A stretch of 31,297 nt of DNA from COMBO-56-21 sp038852315 (GTDB lineage: Archaea; Thermoplasmatota; Thermoplasmata; UBA10834), in NCBI GenBank assembly GCA_038852315.1, contig JAWCKF010000021.1:1-31297 (forward strand). Reading direction: 5' to 3'. Numbering within the stretch: position 1 is the first letter of the stretch; every line of letters starts with the position of its first letter. The notes under the pieces are model-generated. The model searched no databases and had not been told where the DNA came from. It saw only the letters and a list, made by a program, of their open reading frames with translations. Of the stretch, positions 1-7,368 are shown piece by piece. Made by a program: the position numbers and the translations under genes.

Positions 1-328
1 CCTCGCAGGTTTAGTGAGCATGCAAAGCACCGGGCCCGCACCGAATACTGGCTTATCCCGCGCGTGTACAGGACCCCGCTAGATGGATACGATTGCTTCT
101 TCAAGCTCAGCGAGCACGCTGATCGCTCAGGCAGCACCGCAGTGGGAGCGCCCGCCAAAGGGCAGGGGATCGAGGCCGGTCGAGAGGACGACTGCACGAC
201 CGTCCCGAGGCAAGAGAAGGGGGATTCTCCTTCCTCTCTATTGATGCTCGTTCCTTCCTGCGGAGTTATGAGTCTATGCGCTCCTGCTAGCCGTCTCCAC
301 GCGCGTTGGCATCAAACGCATGAACAAT
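1..328. other. Edge region without a convincing gene
   Basis: The plus strand is open in frame 1 from the window edge to a TGA at 406-408. This could be the end of a gene entering from the left, because the first 40 or so codons give protein-like text (for example RTEYWLIPRVYRTPL). After that the translation becomes low-complexity and runs antisense into the DoxX-like gene. I recognise no family in it, and its third-codon GC is weaker than in the neighbouring genes. It may be a decayed fragment or chance. No RNA gene or insertion-sequence end was recognised here. Confidence 0.3.
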
Positions 329-838
329 CTACTCCAGTATCGGGAACCGCTTTACCCAGCCTGTGTTGGCCCACCACTTGCCTAGCCCAAGATACTGGCC
401 GGCCTTGACGACTCCGAGCGTGAGAAGCACCAGGATGTAGACGATGTGCTCGTCTATGATCGGATTGTTCTCCGGTGGAAGGCGCGAAGACCACATGAGC
501 AGCATCAGCAGCGTGCCGGCATAGCTGGCTATCCTGACGCCTATTCCGAGCAGTAGTGCGCCGCCGATGAACAAGAGCCCCATCATGAACAACCAATCCA
601 CGACTGCGTTCCCCGCAAGCCCACTATAGAAGTCACTGAGCGGCCCTGATGTCGCGAACTTCAGGAACCCCGTGGTCGGGGAACCACCGTTCACCCATGC
701 GTTCGCCGACTGTGTCGCATACCCGAGCCCGAGCAGCTTGTCGAAGAAGGCCCAGATGAAGGTCCAGCCCAAGGCGATCCTCGTTCCGGCCCAGAGTATC
801 TTCTGCACACCGTACTCCTTGATCCTTTCCAGAAGCAT
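329..838 (-). CDS. DoxX/DoxD-like integral membrane protein
   Basis: A small polytopic membrane protein of 169 residues resembling the DoxX family, which includes the DoxD subunit of archaeal thiosulfate:quinone oxidoreductase and many proteins of unknown role. About four hydrophobic segments are visible: near residues 15-35, 75-95, 100-120 and 130-150. A conserved-looking start of the first helix (TRIALGWTFIWAFFDKL) and a terminal Trp-rich KWW segment match the family. The frame could begin at a GTG at 862, but ATG 838 has GAGG eight bases upstream and lies downstream of a TATA-like box at 880-887, so it is preferred. No DoxA partner or quinone-reductase partner is adjacent, so a thiosulfate role is not supported; the family assignment is firmer than the function. 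Confidence 0.8.
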   Translation of the reverse strand: MLLERIKEYGVQKILWAGTRIALGWTFIWAFFDKLLGLGYATQSANAWVNGGSPTTGFLKFATSGPLSDFYSGLAGNAVVDWLFMMGLLFIGGALLLGIGVRIASYAGTLLMLLMWSSRLPPENNPIIDEHIVYILVLLTLGVVKAGQYLGLGKWWANTGWVKRFPILE

Positions 839-879
839 GTTCTCAGCCTCGTTCCTTAACACCGTTAAGAATGAGGGTG

Positions 880-887
880 TATAATAA
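880..887 (-). promoter_or_regulatory. TATA-like box for the DoxX-like gene
   Basis: The minus-strand sequence CTTATTATAC lies about 45 bases before ATG 838. It predicts a transcript starting near 857 with a short leader that includes the GAGG ribosome site. Confidence 0.45.
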
Positions 888-963
888 GGCTTACACCTTA
901 GCAGTACGACACGGAAGGGGCTGTCTGAGCTACCTGCTGACCGTCAGGATCGCAGGATGGGTT

Positions 964-1197
964 CTAGGGCGGCAGCGCGCTCGGCTCCACGAAATAGACC
1001 GAGAACTTCCTGCCACCCGCCACCTCGGCAGCCTTCTTCTCCACCTGCCGTCTGGTCGCTCCTGTGGCTATGACATCCTGATCCAGGACCGCTATCCACT
1101 GGTTGGGGAACTCGTCGCAGAGCCCGACGTAGTTCTCCTTGAACCAGATGTCGTTCCTGATGTCCGCATCGTCCTCCAGCACCTCGTCCTCGTCCAT
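964..1197 (-). CDS. Small acidic DUF5678-like protein
   Basis: A 77-residue soluble protein with an acidic N terminus (DEDEVLEDDAD), then a compact alpha/beta pattern containing QWIAVLDQDVIATG and a final FSVYFVEP strand. This layout resembles the short DUF5678 proteins common in archaea and bacteria, in which a W-I/V-A-x-x-x-x-x-V/I-x-x-G motif is followed by a helix and a strand; their function is unknown. ATG 1197 is preceded by GGAGGA at good spacing. The zinc-ribbon gene ends only 43 bases upstream on the same strand, so the two are probably co-transcribed. Confidence 0.65.
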   Translation of the reverse strand: MDEDEVLEDDADIRNDIWFKENYVGLCDEFPNQWIAVLDQDVIATGATRRQVEKKAAEVAGGRKFSVYFVEPSALPP

Positions 1198-1240
1198 TCA
1201 GTCAAGTCCTCCTCAGCCTTACCGGTCACATCACAGATGT

Positions 1241-1543
1241 CTAGTAGTCCGTCTGCGGTTCGTATCGCTCGCCCGGCCCGCGCTGCTCTTGGACCGGCTC
1301 CTTGCTCCCGCCGGCCTCCTCCTTCTTCTTTTCCCTTTCCTCCTCATAGACGAGCTCGGGATAGAGCTTCGCCCCGCAGCGGTCACAGTACTTCTGGTCG
1401 GCGCGATTGAGTGCGTCGCATTCCGGGCACCTTGTCATCCCGGTCATCGCGCGTCTCACGGCTTTCAGCTTCTCAGGGTCCATCCTGTAAAGCGTCGCTA
1501 TGGTCATGTCGTGATAGGCTCTAGGTTGCTCGTCGTCTGTCAT
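1241..1543 (-). CDS. Single zinc-ribbon protein
   Basis: A 100-residue protein with one four-cysteine zinc ribbon in the middle (CPEC about residues 39-42 and CDRC about residues 53-56). The ribbon is followed by a charged, Glu/Lys-rich and probably disordered tail. The N-terminal half contains a short helix (DPEKLKAVRRAMTGM). Such small ribbons are often adaptor or nucleic-acid-binding modules, but nothing here identifies a partner. A TATA-like box lies about 43 bases upstream of ATG 1543, and the DUF5678-like gene follows downstream in the same direction. I assign no specific function. Confidence 0.7.
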   Translation of the reverse strand: MTDDEQPRAYHDMTIATLYRMDPEKLKAVRRAMTGMTRCPECDALNRADQKYCDRCGAKLYPELVYEEEREKKKEEAGGSKEPVQEQRGPGERYEPQTDY

Positions 1544-1582
1544 CCCAGGGACCTGCCTCGCAACCTAATCGGCCCGCAATGA

Positions 1583-1589
1583 CATAAAA
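1583..1589 (-). promoter_or_regulatory. TATA-like box for the zinc-ribbon/DUF5678 pair
   Basis: The minus-strand sequence GTTTTATGTC is centred about 43 bases before ATG 1543. It implies a short leader of roughly 15-20 bases. Confidence 0.4.
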
Positions 1590-1655
1590 CAGGTGGTGGG
1601 AATCCCTGGTGTAGCCAGGGAGCCCATCGTGCTCGGGTTTCTTCGATATTCTCGT

Positions 1656-2999
1656 TCAGTCCGCCCGGTTCTTGTTCACGTACTTGATGCACTCCTCGAG
1701 TATCTCGAGGCCGGTATCGAGGTGCTCCTGCGGGATGTTCAGGGGCGGGATGTACCTGATGACGGACTTGCCGCACGGGAGCAGCATCAGCCCCTTCTTG
1801 AAGGCCATCTCGGCGATCTTGTCCCTGCTCTTCGCGGCGTGCTTCTTCGTCTTCCTGTCCTGCACGAACTCGTGGGCGAGCATCATGCCTATGCCGCGCG
1901 TGTCGCCGATGATCTCGTACTTCTCCTGCATCTCCTCGAGGCGCTTCTTCATGTCCCTGCCGACCTTCGTCGCGCGGTCCAGTAGCTTCTCCTCCTCGAT
2001 GACGTCGAGCGTCGCGAGCGCGCTCGCGTGAGCGAGTGACGCTCCTCCGAACGTGTTAGAATGTCTGCCGTACCTGTCGAAGTTCAGCTTCGCGTCCACG
2101 ATCGTCGCCGCTATCGGCAGGCCGCCGCCGAGCGACTTGGCGCTGCAGATTATGTCGGGCTCGACCCCGAAGTGCTCCACCGCCCACATCTTCCCGGTCC
2201 TCCCGATGCCCGACTGGACCTCGTCGTCGATGAACAGGCACTTGTACTTCCTCGTCAGGTCGTAGACCATCTTGACGAACTCCTTCGGGGGCACGACGTA
2301 GCCGCCCTCGCCCTGAACGACCTCCATGCATATCGCGGCGAGGTCGTTCGGCGGGATCTGGTTCTCGAAGTAGACCTCCTCTATCACCCTGGCGCACCAC
2401 ATGTCGCAGTCCGGGTACTGCTGCTTGTAGATGCACCTGTAGCAGTACGCGTAGGGAACGTGGAACACGCCGGGCATGAGCGTGGGCGTGTACCCCTCCC
2501 TCTGGACCCACTTGCTGGCCGTCAGCGTCATCGCCCCGACCGTCCTGCCGTGGAACGCGCCCAGGAAGTCGAGCAGCACGTGCTTGCCCGTCCCCCGCTT
2601 CGCTATCTTGATGGCGGATTCCACCGATTCCGCGCCTGTGTTGGAGAAGAACACCATCTTCTTGTTCTTCCCGGGGGCGGACTTCGCCAGCCTCTCTGCG
2701 AGCATGTCCTGCAGGCGGCAGTAGAAGTCCGTGCCCGCCACGTGCGTGTACTTCTCCACCTGGTCCTTGATGGCCGCGACGACCTTTGGGTGCCTCGCGC
2801 CCACATTCAGGACGCCGACGCCGGCGTAGAAGTCGATGTAGGTGTTGCCGTCCACATCCTCGATGACCGATCCCTCGGCCTTCTTGAACACTAGCGGCGC
2901 CGTCTTGGTCGCCTTCACGATGTACTCCTCGTCCTTCGCGACCCACTTCTTGGCCTCCGGGCCCGGAGGCTCCACCCTGATGTTCGGTACCTTGGGCAT
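1656..2999 (-). CDS. Class III PLP aminotransferase (ornithine/4-aminobutyrate type or amino-acid racemase)
   Basis: A 447-residue fold-type I PLP enzyme of the acetylornithine/GABA aminotransferase group. Visible hallmarks are SNTGAESVE (about 119-127) for phosphate binding, DDEVQSGIGRTG (about 258-269) with the PLP-nitrogen Asp, and SAKSLGGGLP, whose Lys288 should form the Schiff base. A central insert has four cysteines, C186, C189, C198 and C202 (CYRC...C...C). Related Thermococcales proteins act as ornithine aminotransferases or broad-substrate amino-acid racemases, so the substrate is uncertain. The frame extends upstream to 3170, but ATG 2999 has GAGGGG six to seven bases before it and begins the conserved protein. 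No arginine, proline or GABA pathway genes are adjacent. Confidence 0.88.
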   Translation of the reverse strand: MPKVPNIRVEPPGPEAKKWVAKDEEYIVKATKTAPLVFKKAEGSVIEDVDGNTYIDFYAGVGVLNVGARHPKVVAAIKDQVEKYTHVAGTDFYCRLQDMLAERLAKSAPGKNKKMVFFSNTGAESVESAIKIAKRGTGKHVLLDFLGAFHGRTVGAMTLTASKWVQREGYTPTLMPGVFHVPYAYCYRCIYKQQYPDCDMWCARVIEEVYFENQIPPNDLAAICMEVVQGEGGYVVPPKEFVKMVYDLTRKYKCLFIDDEVQSGIGRTGKMWAVEHFGVEPDIICSAKSLGGGLPIAATIVDAKLNFDRYGRHSNTFGGASLAHASALATLDVIEEEKLLDRATKVGRDMKKRLEEMQEKYEIIGDTRGIGMMLAHEFVQDRKTKKHAAKSRDKIAEMAFKKGLMLLPCGKSVIRYIPPLNIPQEHLDTGLEILEECIKYVNKNRAD

Positions 3000-3035
3000 G
3001 CTGAACCCCTCTTGTGTTTCGGTAAGCAAACGCTT

Positions 3036-3043
3036 GATAAATT
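3036..3043 (-). promoter_or_regulatory. Possible TATA box for the class III aminotransferase
   Basis: The minus-strand AATTTATC lies about 41 bases before ATG 2999. It would give a leader of about 14 bases containing the GAGGGG ribosome site. An alternative AT-rich box at 3185-3196 would give a leader of about 170 bases. Confidence 0.35.
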
Positions 3044-3261
3044 GCTTGTGGAATGACATGCATTCAGAGCCGGAAAAGTTGCGGAATTCGTCTTGACGAT
3101 ACGATAACCGTAGCTGTTCCTGGCCGGCGTCGCTGTGTTCTCGCATGATGATAGGCCTAGATCGGCGCACTATGCATAACTAGTAAATTATAAAATTCTG
3201 CGAATCAGATTGGGGGTTCGGTTCGTGTCCAGGCATCGTCGCCCTCTCGGTGGCTAGCTGG

Positions 3262-3275
3262 AGCGCATCTGCGCT
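3262..3275. repeat. Perfect inverted repeat upstream of the rpoK TATA box
   Basis: AGCGCA-TC-TGCGCT forms a six-base-arm palindrome ending 11 bases before the TATA box of rpoK. It could be an operator or chance in GC-rich DNA. Confidence 0.35.
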
Positions 3276-3286
3276 GGCCCACAAAG

Positions 3287-3295
3287 CATATAAAG
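3287..3295 (+). promoter_or_regulatory. TATA box of the rpoK-rpsB transcript
   Basis: CATATAAAG is a strong archaeal TATA match. Transcription would begin near 3315-3320, leaving a short leader with GAGGT (3326-3330) before the TTG start of rpoK. Confidence 0.6.
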
Positions 3296-3337
3296 GGGAC
3301 AAAATTTAGGGGATACCTCCTCACAGAGGTCGCGAGC

Positions 3338-3508
3338 TTGAAGTACACCAGGTTTGAGAAGGCAAGGATCATAGGTGCTCGGGCCTTGCAGATAAGCCTT
3401 GGTGCGCCGCTGCTCGTGGATGTGGGCCCCGACGTGATCGACCCCATCGAGATAGCGATCATGGAGTTCGAGAAGGGCGTCATCCCAATAACCGTCAAGA
3501 GGGACTAG
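3338..3508 (+). CDS. rpoK: DNA-directed RNA polymerase subunit K (Rpo6/Rpb6 homologue)
   Basis: A 56-residue subunit of the archaeal RNA polymerase, homologous to eukaryotic Rpb6 and bacterial omega, which helps assemble the core by clamping RpoA. The protein shows the typical KYTRFEKARIIGARALQISLGAP core followed by a PIEIAIMEFEKGVIPITVKR C terminus, and its length is normal for archaea. No ATG is available. The TTG at 3338 is preceded by GAGGT with seven bases of spacing and starts exactly at the family N terminus. The rpsB start follows ten bases after the stop, as expected from the conserved archaeal rpoK-(eno)-rpsB-MEMO order, here without enolase. Confidence 0.93.
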   Translation: MKYTRFEKARIIGARALQISLGAPLLVDVGPDVIDPIEIAIMEFEKGVIPITVKRD

Positions 3509-3518
3509 AGGCTTGGAG

Positions 3519-4154
3519 ATGGACGAGGCAGCCGACACGCAATCGCAGTCGCAGGAGGGCACGCAGCTCCTGATACCTGAGGACGTGTACCTGACTTCCG
3601 GTGTGCACATCGGCACTCAGCAGAAGAGCGCCGACATGAAGGAGTTCATCTTCAAGGTCAGGAGCGACGGACTCTACGTCCTCGACGTCAAGAAGACCGA
3701 CGAGCGCATACGGATCGCATCGAAGTTCATCGCGAGGTTCGACCCATCGAGGGTGCTCGTGGTCTCGGCCAGGCAGTACGGCCAGAAGCCCGCCAAGGTC
3801 TTCGCCAAGACCATAGGCGCACAGGTCATCGCCGGGAGGTTCGTGCCCGGGTCGTTGACGAACCCCATACTCCCGAACTTCATCGAGCCTGAGGTGCTCT
3901 TCGTGACGGACCCCGCGGCCGACGAGCAGGCTCTGAAGGAGGCCCTGAACGTGGGCATACCGATCGTCGGCATATGCGACGCCAACAACGAGACGAAGTA
4001 CGTCGACCTCGTGATACCCTCGAACAACAAGGGCAGGCGGGCGCTCGCGACCGTCTACTGGCTTCTGACAAGGGAGGTCCTGAAGGCCCGCGGGCAGATC
4101 CAGAGCGACGAGGACTTCAAGATGACCGTCGAGGAGTTCGAGGCCTCCCTCTGA
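3519..4154 (+). CDS. rpsB: 30S ribosomal protein uS2
   Basis: A 211-residue small-subunit ribosomal protein uS2. Family signatures are VYLTSGVHIGTQQKSADMKEF near residues 24-44, the YVLDVKKTDERI segment, GRFVPGSLTNP near residue 108 and VGICDANNETKYVDLVIPSNNKG near residues 148-170. The N terminus carries a Gln/Ser-rich extension of about 20 residues before the conserved part, and a short acidic C-terminal tail follows. The frame could start at TTG 3513, but ATG 3519 has GAGG seven bases upstream and is preferred. The gene sits ten bases after rpoK, so the two are very probably one transcript. Confidence 0.95.
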   Translation: MDEAADTQSQSQEGTQLLIPEDVYLTSGVHIGTQQKSADMKEFIFKVRSDGLYVLDVKKTDERIRIASKFIARFDPSRVLVVSARQYGQKPAKVFAKTIGAQVIAGRFVPGSLTNPILPNFIEPEVLFVTDPAADEQALKEALNVGIPIVGICDANNETKYVDLVIPSNNKGRRALATVYWLLTREVLKARGQIQSDEDFKMTVEEFEASL

Positions 4155-4180
4155 GGATACTTGGCTTGCTCGTGCGAAAG

Positions 4181-4188
4181 CATATTTA
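4181..4188 (+). promoter_or_regulatory. TATA-like box for the MEMO-family gene
   Basis: CATATTTA lies inside the 5' extension of the open frame that begins at 4161. This argues that the true start of the MEMO gene is the downstream ATG. Confidence 0.45.
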
Positions 4189-4226
4189 CTGAGTCCGGGC
4201 CATCCCATACCGGGTGGATGGTCTAC

Positions 4227-5048
4227 ATGAGACGCGCGAGCGTGGCAGGGCAGTTCTACGCGGGCGATGCGAGGTCGCTCAGGAGTCAGATAGAGCAGTG
4301 CTTCGAAGGTCCCCTCGGTCCCGGCAGGGTACCTTCGCTCGGCTCTGGCAGGCGCAAGATCATCGGCGGCGTGTGCCCTCACGCGGGCTACATGTACTCA
4401 GGCATGGTGGCCGCGCACTTCTACGCCAGGCTGGCCGAGGACGGCTTCCCCGAATCTTTCGTGATCATCGGCCCCAACCACACGGGCCGCGGGTCCGGCC
4501 TGGCCATCGCTAGGGACGATTTCCAGACCCCGCTCGGGATCGCGAGGATCGACCGGGAGCTCGCGAAGATGCTCAGGAAGGACCTGGTGGACGAGGACGA
4601 CGAGGCCCACGAGTACGAACACTCGATCGAGGTGCAGCTCCCGTTCTTGCAGTACTTCAAGCCCGACATCAAGTTCGTCCCGATATGCATGGGCTTCCAG
4701 GACTACGCCGCCGCTGTATCGGTGGGGAAGCTCATCCGCGAGGCGATGCAGAAGAAGGACATCGTGGTCATAGCGTCCACGGATTTCTCTCACTATGTCC
4801 CGAAGGATGAGGCGAAGAGGAAGGATTCGATGGCGATAGACGCCATCACCAGGATGGACGCGAAGGGTTTGTTCGAGGTCGTCCGGGACGAGGACATCTC
4901 CATGTGTGGCTACGGCCCGGTCATGGCCACGCTCACAGCCTGCGAGGGAGGCAGGGCCGCCCTGCTCAAGTACGCGAGCTCGGGAGACGTCCACCCGATG
5001 CGGGATGTCGTCGGCTACGCTTCGGTCGTCATAGAAAAGCCACATTAA
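4227..5048 (+). CDS. MEMO1 family protein (AmmeMemoRadiSam protein B-like)
   Basis: A 273-residue member of the MEMO family, related in fold to class III extradiol dioxygenases; its biochemical role in archaea is unsettled. Visible family motifs are RASVAGQFY at the N terminus, PHAGYMYSG (His52), GPNHTG (His85), EHSIEVQLPF, STDFSHYVP and CGYGP. The frame opens at TTG 4161, only six bases after rpsB, but a TATA-like box lies in that extension. ATG 4227, with GGTGGATG upstream, begins the conserved sequence; ATG 4218 is the alternative. The AMMECR1-domain and radical-SAM partners of the AmmeMemoRadiSam set are absent from the window. Linkage to rpsB is conserved in archaea. Confidence 0.9.
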   Translation: MRRASVAGQFYAGDARSLRSQIEQCFEGPLGPGRVPSLGSGRRKIIGGVCPHAGYMYSGMVAAHFYARLAEDGFPESFVIIGPNHTGRGSGLAIARDDFQTPLGIARIDRELAKMLRKDLVDEDDEAHEYEHSIEVQLPFLQYFKPDIKFVPICMGFQDYAAAVSVGKLIREAMQKKDIVVIASTDFSHYVPKDEAKRKDSMAIDAITRMDAKGLFEVVRDEDISMCGYGPVMATLTACEGGRAALLKYASSGDVHPMRDVVGYASVVIEKPH

Positions 5049-5072
5049 CCCTTGGGGCGTTCTGCGCATCGC

Positions 5073-5651
5073 ATGAAACTGCCCCGTCCCACCTCCAGGA
5101 CTTTGTTCGTCGGGTTCATCATCAGCTTCGTCTGGCTCGCGCTCGTCGTTGCAGCACCTCTGATGGTGCCAGCGGACACGCTCCAGGACCTGTCGGGGCG
5201 CGTTGGGACCAGGGACAACACCAACGTCTTCTCAGGCCTCAGCCCGCTCCCCAGGGTCATCTACACGGTCGGCGACGTCGAGTGTCATCAGATCGCCGAG
5301 CGCAGCTACTATCTGAACGGGAACCAGATGCCGTTCTGCGCCAGGGACCTGGGCCTGTTCGTGGGCCTGGCATTCGGGTTCGCTATCGTGTCCTTCTTCC
5401 GATTCAGGGGCAACCCGTTCCTGCTGCTGCTCGGGCTTGTTCCGATGGGTGTCGACGGAGGCCTGCAGCTGGTGACGAGCTACGAGTCGATGAATCCAGT
5501 CAGGCTCGCCACCGGGGTCCTGGCTGGTGCGTCACTCGCACTGCTTCTGGCACTCTATGTTCACGCGTTGGAGGACATCAGGGGATCGCGCGGGAGACCG
5601 GACAAAGGCATACAGGGCGATCCCAATATGGTTCAGGAGAGCAAGCGGTAG
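5073..5651 (+). CDS. DUF2085-like membrane protein
   Basis: A 192-residue membrane protein with a long N-terminal hydrophobic segment (about residues 10-35) and further segments near 95-115, 118-140 and 150-172. A central CHQIAERSYYLNGNQMPFCARDLG stretch matches the Cys-His-Gln ... Cys-x-Arg-x-x-G signature I associate with DUF2085, a family of unknown function. The signature lies on the loop before the second helix and could bind metal, but that is inference. ATG 5073 lies 24 bases after the MEMO stop; TTG 5052 is a weaker alternative. No Shine-Dalgarno site with good spacing is visible. Confidence 0.75.
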   Translation: MKLPRPTSRTLFVGFIISFVWLALVVAAPLMVPADTLQDLSGRVGTRDNTNVFSGLSPLPRVIYTVGDVECHQIAERSYYLNGNQMPFCARDLGLFVGLAFGFAIVSFFRFRGNPFLLLLGLVPMGVDGGLQLVTSYESMNPVRLATGVLAGASLALLLALYVHALEDIRGSRGRPDKGIQGDPNMVQESKR

Positions 5652-5756
5652 TAGGGCGGCGAGGAGTGGCGTGTATTGTGCGCCCGCCTCGCCATGGTTG
5701 GCAGGAGCCCTTCAGCGGCCGCGTCATGGCCTCGAGGGCCAAAAACATAGTAAACA

Positions 5757-5766
5757 TTTTATAATA
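5757..5766 (+). promoter_or_regulatory. TATA box for the zinc-ribbon membrane protein
   Basis: TTTTATAATAT is one of the clearest TATA matches in the window. Transcription should begin near 5788, well before the Shine-Dalgarno site at 5817-5825. Confidence 0.55.
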
Positions 5767-5833
5767 TCCAGACACATTCACAGCGCGGATTCGGGGACAT
5801 CGGACCCCGGTTCGTCAGGAGGTGAGTCGGAAT

Positions 5834-6286
5834 ATGGGAACTCCAGGTGCGTCGAACACGAGGAACTGCGTCTCGTGTGGACGAACTATCTCGTGGGATG
5901 CGAACGTGTGCCCGTACTGCGGCCATGACTACAGGACCCAGGCCGTGGCCCCGGCGAAGAAGGAAAGCGTCATGCCTCTCATCGGGGGCATACTGATACT
6001 CATCGCAGGGCTGATCGAGATAGGCTACGGTGCGATGCTAGTGGTCGGAGGTTCGGCCGCGTCGTCGATCCCGCTCGTCGGCGGAGAGCTCGGCGGGATA
6101 TTCGCCATATGTGGTGCGATACTTGTCGTGCTAGGGATAGTCGCGCTGCTCGGCGGAGTCTTCGCGATCCAGAGGAAGAACTTCGGCTTGGCGGTGCTCG
6201 GCGGCGTACTCGGTCTGCTGGGATGGTTCATCCCTGGATTGATAGGCCTCATCCTGATCGCGGTCTCGAAGGACGAGTTCAAGTGA
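5834..6286 (+). CDS. Zinc-ribbon membrane protein
   Basis: A 150-residue protein with an N-terminal zinc ribbon (CVSCG and CPYCG, about residues 13-35), a short linker, then three or four Gly-rich transmembrane segments from about residue 48 to the end (GGILILIAGLIEIGYGAML, GGIFAICGAILVVLGIVALL, GGVLGLLGWFIPGLIGLIL). The layout is a cytoplasmic ribbon tethered to a small membrane domain, which is common in archaea and functionally uncharacterised. A near-perfect AGGAGGTGA at 5817-5825 lies eight bases before ATG 5834. This rules out the in-frame GTG at 5822, which sits inside the ribosome site. It is probably monocistronic. Confidence 0.8.
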   Translation: MGTPGASNTRNCVSCGRTISWDANVCPYCGHDYRTQAVAPAKKESVMPLIGGILILIAGLIEIGYGAMLVVGGSAASSIPLVGGELGGIFAICGAILVVLGIVALLGGVFAIQRKNFGLAVLGGVLGLLGWFIPGLIGLILIAVSKDEFK

Positions 6287-6459
6287 ACCGCTGACGGAGA
6301 AGAAACCCTTTCCTCTGATTGCCTCGGCCGCTATTGTGCCCGACGGTGGCGTGGTACAGTTGTCCAGAGTGACTTATCCCATGCGGGGAACGCGTGTCTC
6401 TTGAAGGGTAAGCGTCTTGGCCAACGGGCGGGTGGCCATCCAAACTGCTTCCTTGTTCT

Positions 6460-7368
6460 CTAGATCCTCTTCACCATGCCCAGCTCGGGCTCGTAGACCT
6501 CGCCCTTGTCGAGCAGGCTGGCGACGATCTCCTCCAGCCGGACCTTGTCTATCTTCTTGGCCTTGGCAGCCTCGACGATCTTCTCCCAGGGAGCACCTCT
6601 CGTGCCCGACTCCAGCGAACCTATGATCTTCAGCACGGCCTCCTCCTCGTCCGAGGCCACGCCCAGCTCGTGGGCCTGCTCCTCGGCAGGCTCCAGCTCC
6701 ATCTCCCGCGCTGGCGCGGGGACGGCCTCCCTCGGCCTCTTCAGCCTCGCCTCCGGCAGGAGCGTCCTGAGCGCCTCCGCGACCGCCTTCCTGAACCTGG
6801 CCAGGTCGACGTCCTTGTAGTACTCTATCGCCCTCACGACGCCATCCGCGAGGTTCTCAGGGTATCCCAATCTCACCAGCTCTGGCACGTTCGGCTGAGC
6901 CATCTTCAATCCCTCAGCCATCGCGTCTATCCTGAGGAGCGTGCTCTTGGCGGTCTCAACCGTCCAGAGGTCGCGCGTCTCTGCATCCACCTCGCGTATA
7001 CGCTCCGGCCTGATGCTCAAGTACTTCACGCCCTCCTCGGGCGAGTAGGCCCTGCTCTTCCCCACGACGGCCGCGAAAGCGGGTGGCGAGATCTTCGAGA
7101 GCGCTGCGGCGGCTGCTGGCTGATACTCCCCGGCCGATATGTAGAACGTGCCCGTCGGGTCGCTTATCCTTGCCCTGAAGCGCGGCTTGTCTTCCTCGCC
7201 CACGTCCTCCACATCCGTCACCACGCCCACAACCAGTATACGGTTGATCTTCGCCCCGAGCGGTGTTATGACGTACGATACGGGCTTCTCGCCGCCGCTA
7301 GAGTGTTCCAGGAGGGAGGAGTTGTACTCCTCAGCGAACACGCGCCAGGCGACCTCGCGCTGGTTCAT
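6460..7368 (-). CDS. RPA-associated protein (OB fold plus winged helix)
   Basis: A 302-residue partner of the single-stranded-DNA-binding protein encoded just upstream, of the type (COG3390) that accompanies euryarchaeal RPA. The N-terminal half carries one OB-fold with INRILVVGVVTDVEDVG and RARISDPTGTFYISAG strands (about residues 40-80). The middle is helical, followed by a charged linker rich in Glu/Ala/Pro (about 205-235). A C-terminal winged-helix-like domain (GAPWEKIVEAAKAKKIDKVRLEEIVASLLDKGEVYEP) resembles the RPA32 C terminus. Its ATG overlaps the TGA of the RPA gene as ATGA (7365-7368), which implies translational coupling and a complex. Confidence 0.88.
   Translation of the reverse strand: MNQREVAWRVFAEEYNSSLLEHSSGGEKPVSYVITPLGAKINRILVVGVVTDVEDVGEEDKPRFRARISDPTGTFYISAGEYQPAAAAALSKISPPAFAAVVGKSRAYSPEEGVKYLSIRPERIREVDAETRDLWTVETAKSTLLRIDAMAEGLKMAQPNVPELVRLGYPENLADGVVRAIEYYKDVDLARFRKAVAEALRTLLPEARLKRPREAVPAPAREMELEPAEEQAHELGVASDEEEAVLKIIGSLESGTRGAPWEKIVEAAKAKKIDKVRLEEIVASLLDKGEVYEPELGMVKRI

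Noticed and set aside
1..408. Plus-strand open frame from the left edge as a definite gene
   Set aside because: Only the first 40 or so codons look protein-like, no family is recognised, and its end runs antisense through the DoxX-like gene.
3000..3170. 57-codon N-terminal extension of the class III aminotransferase
   Set aside because: It lacks family similarity, and the downstream ATG has a well-spaced GAGGGG ribosome site.
3200..3290. Possible tRNA or structured RNA between the class III aminotransferase and rpoK
   Set aside because: A GGTTCG-like string suggested a T-arm, but no acceptor stem, anticodon arm or CCA-side pairing could be built on either strand.
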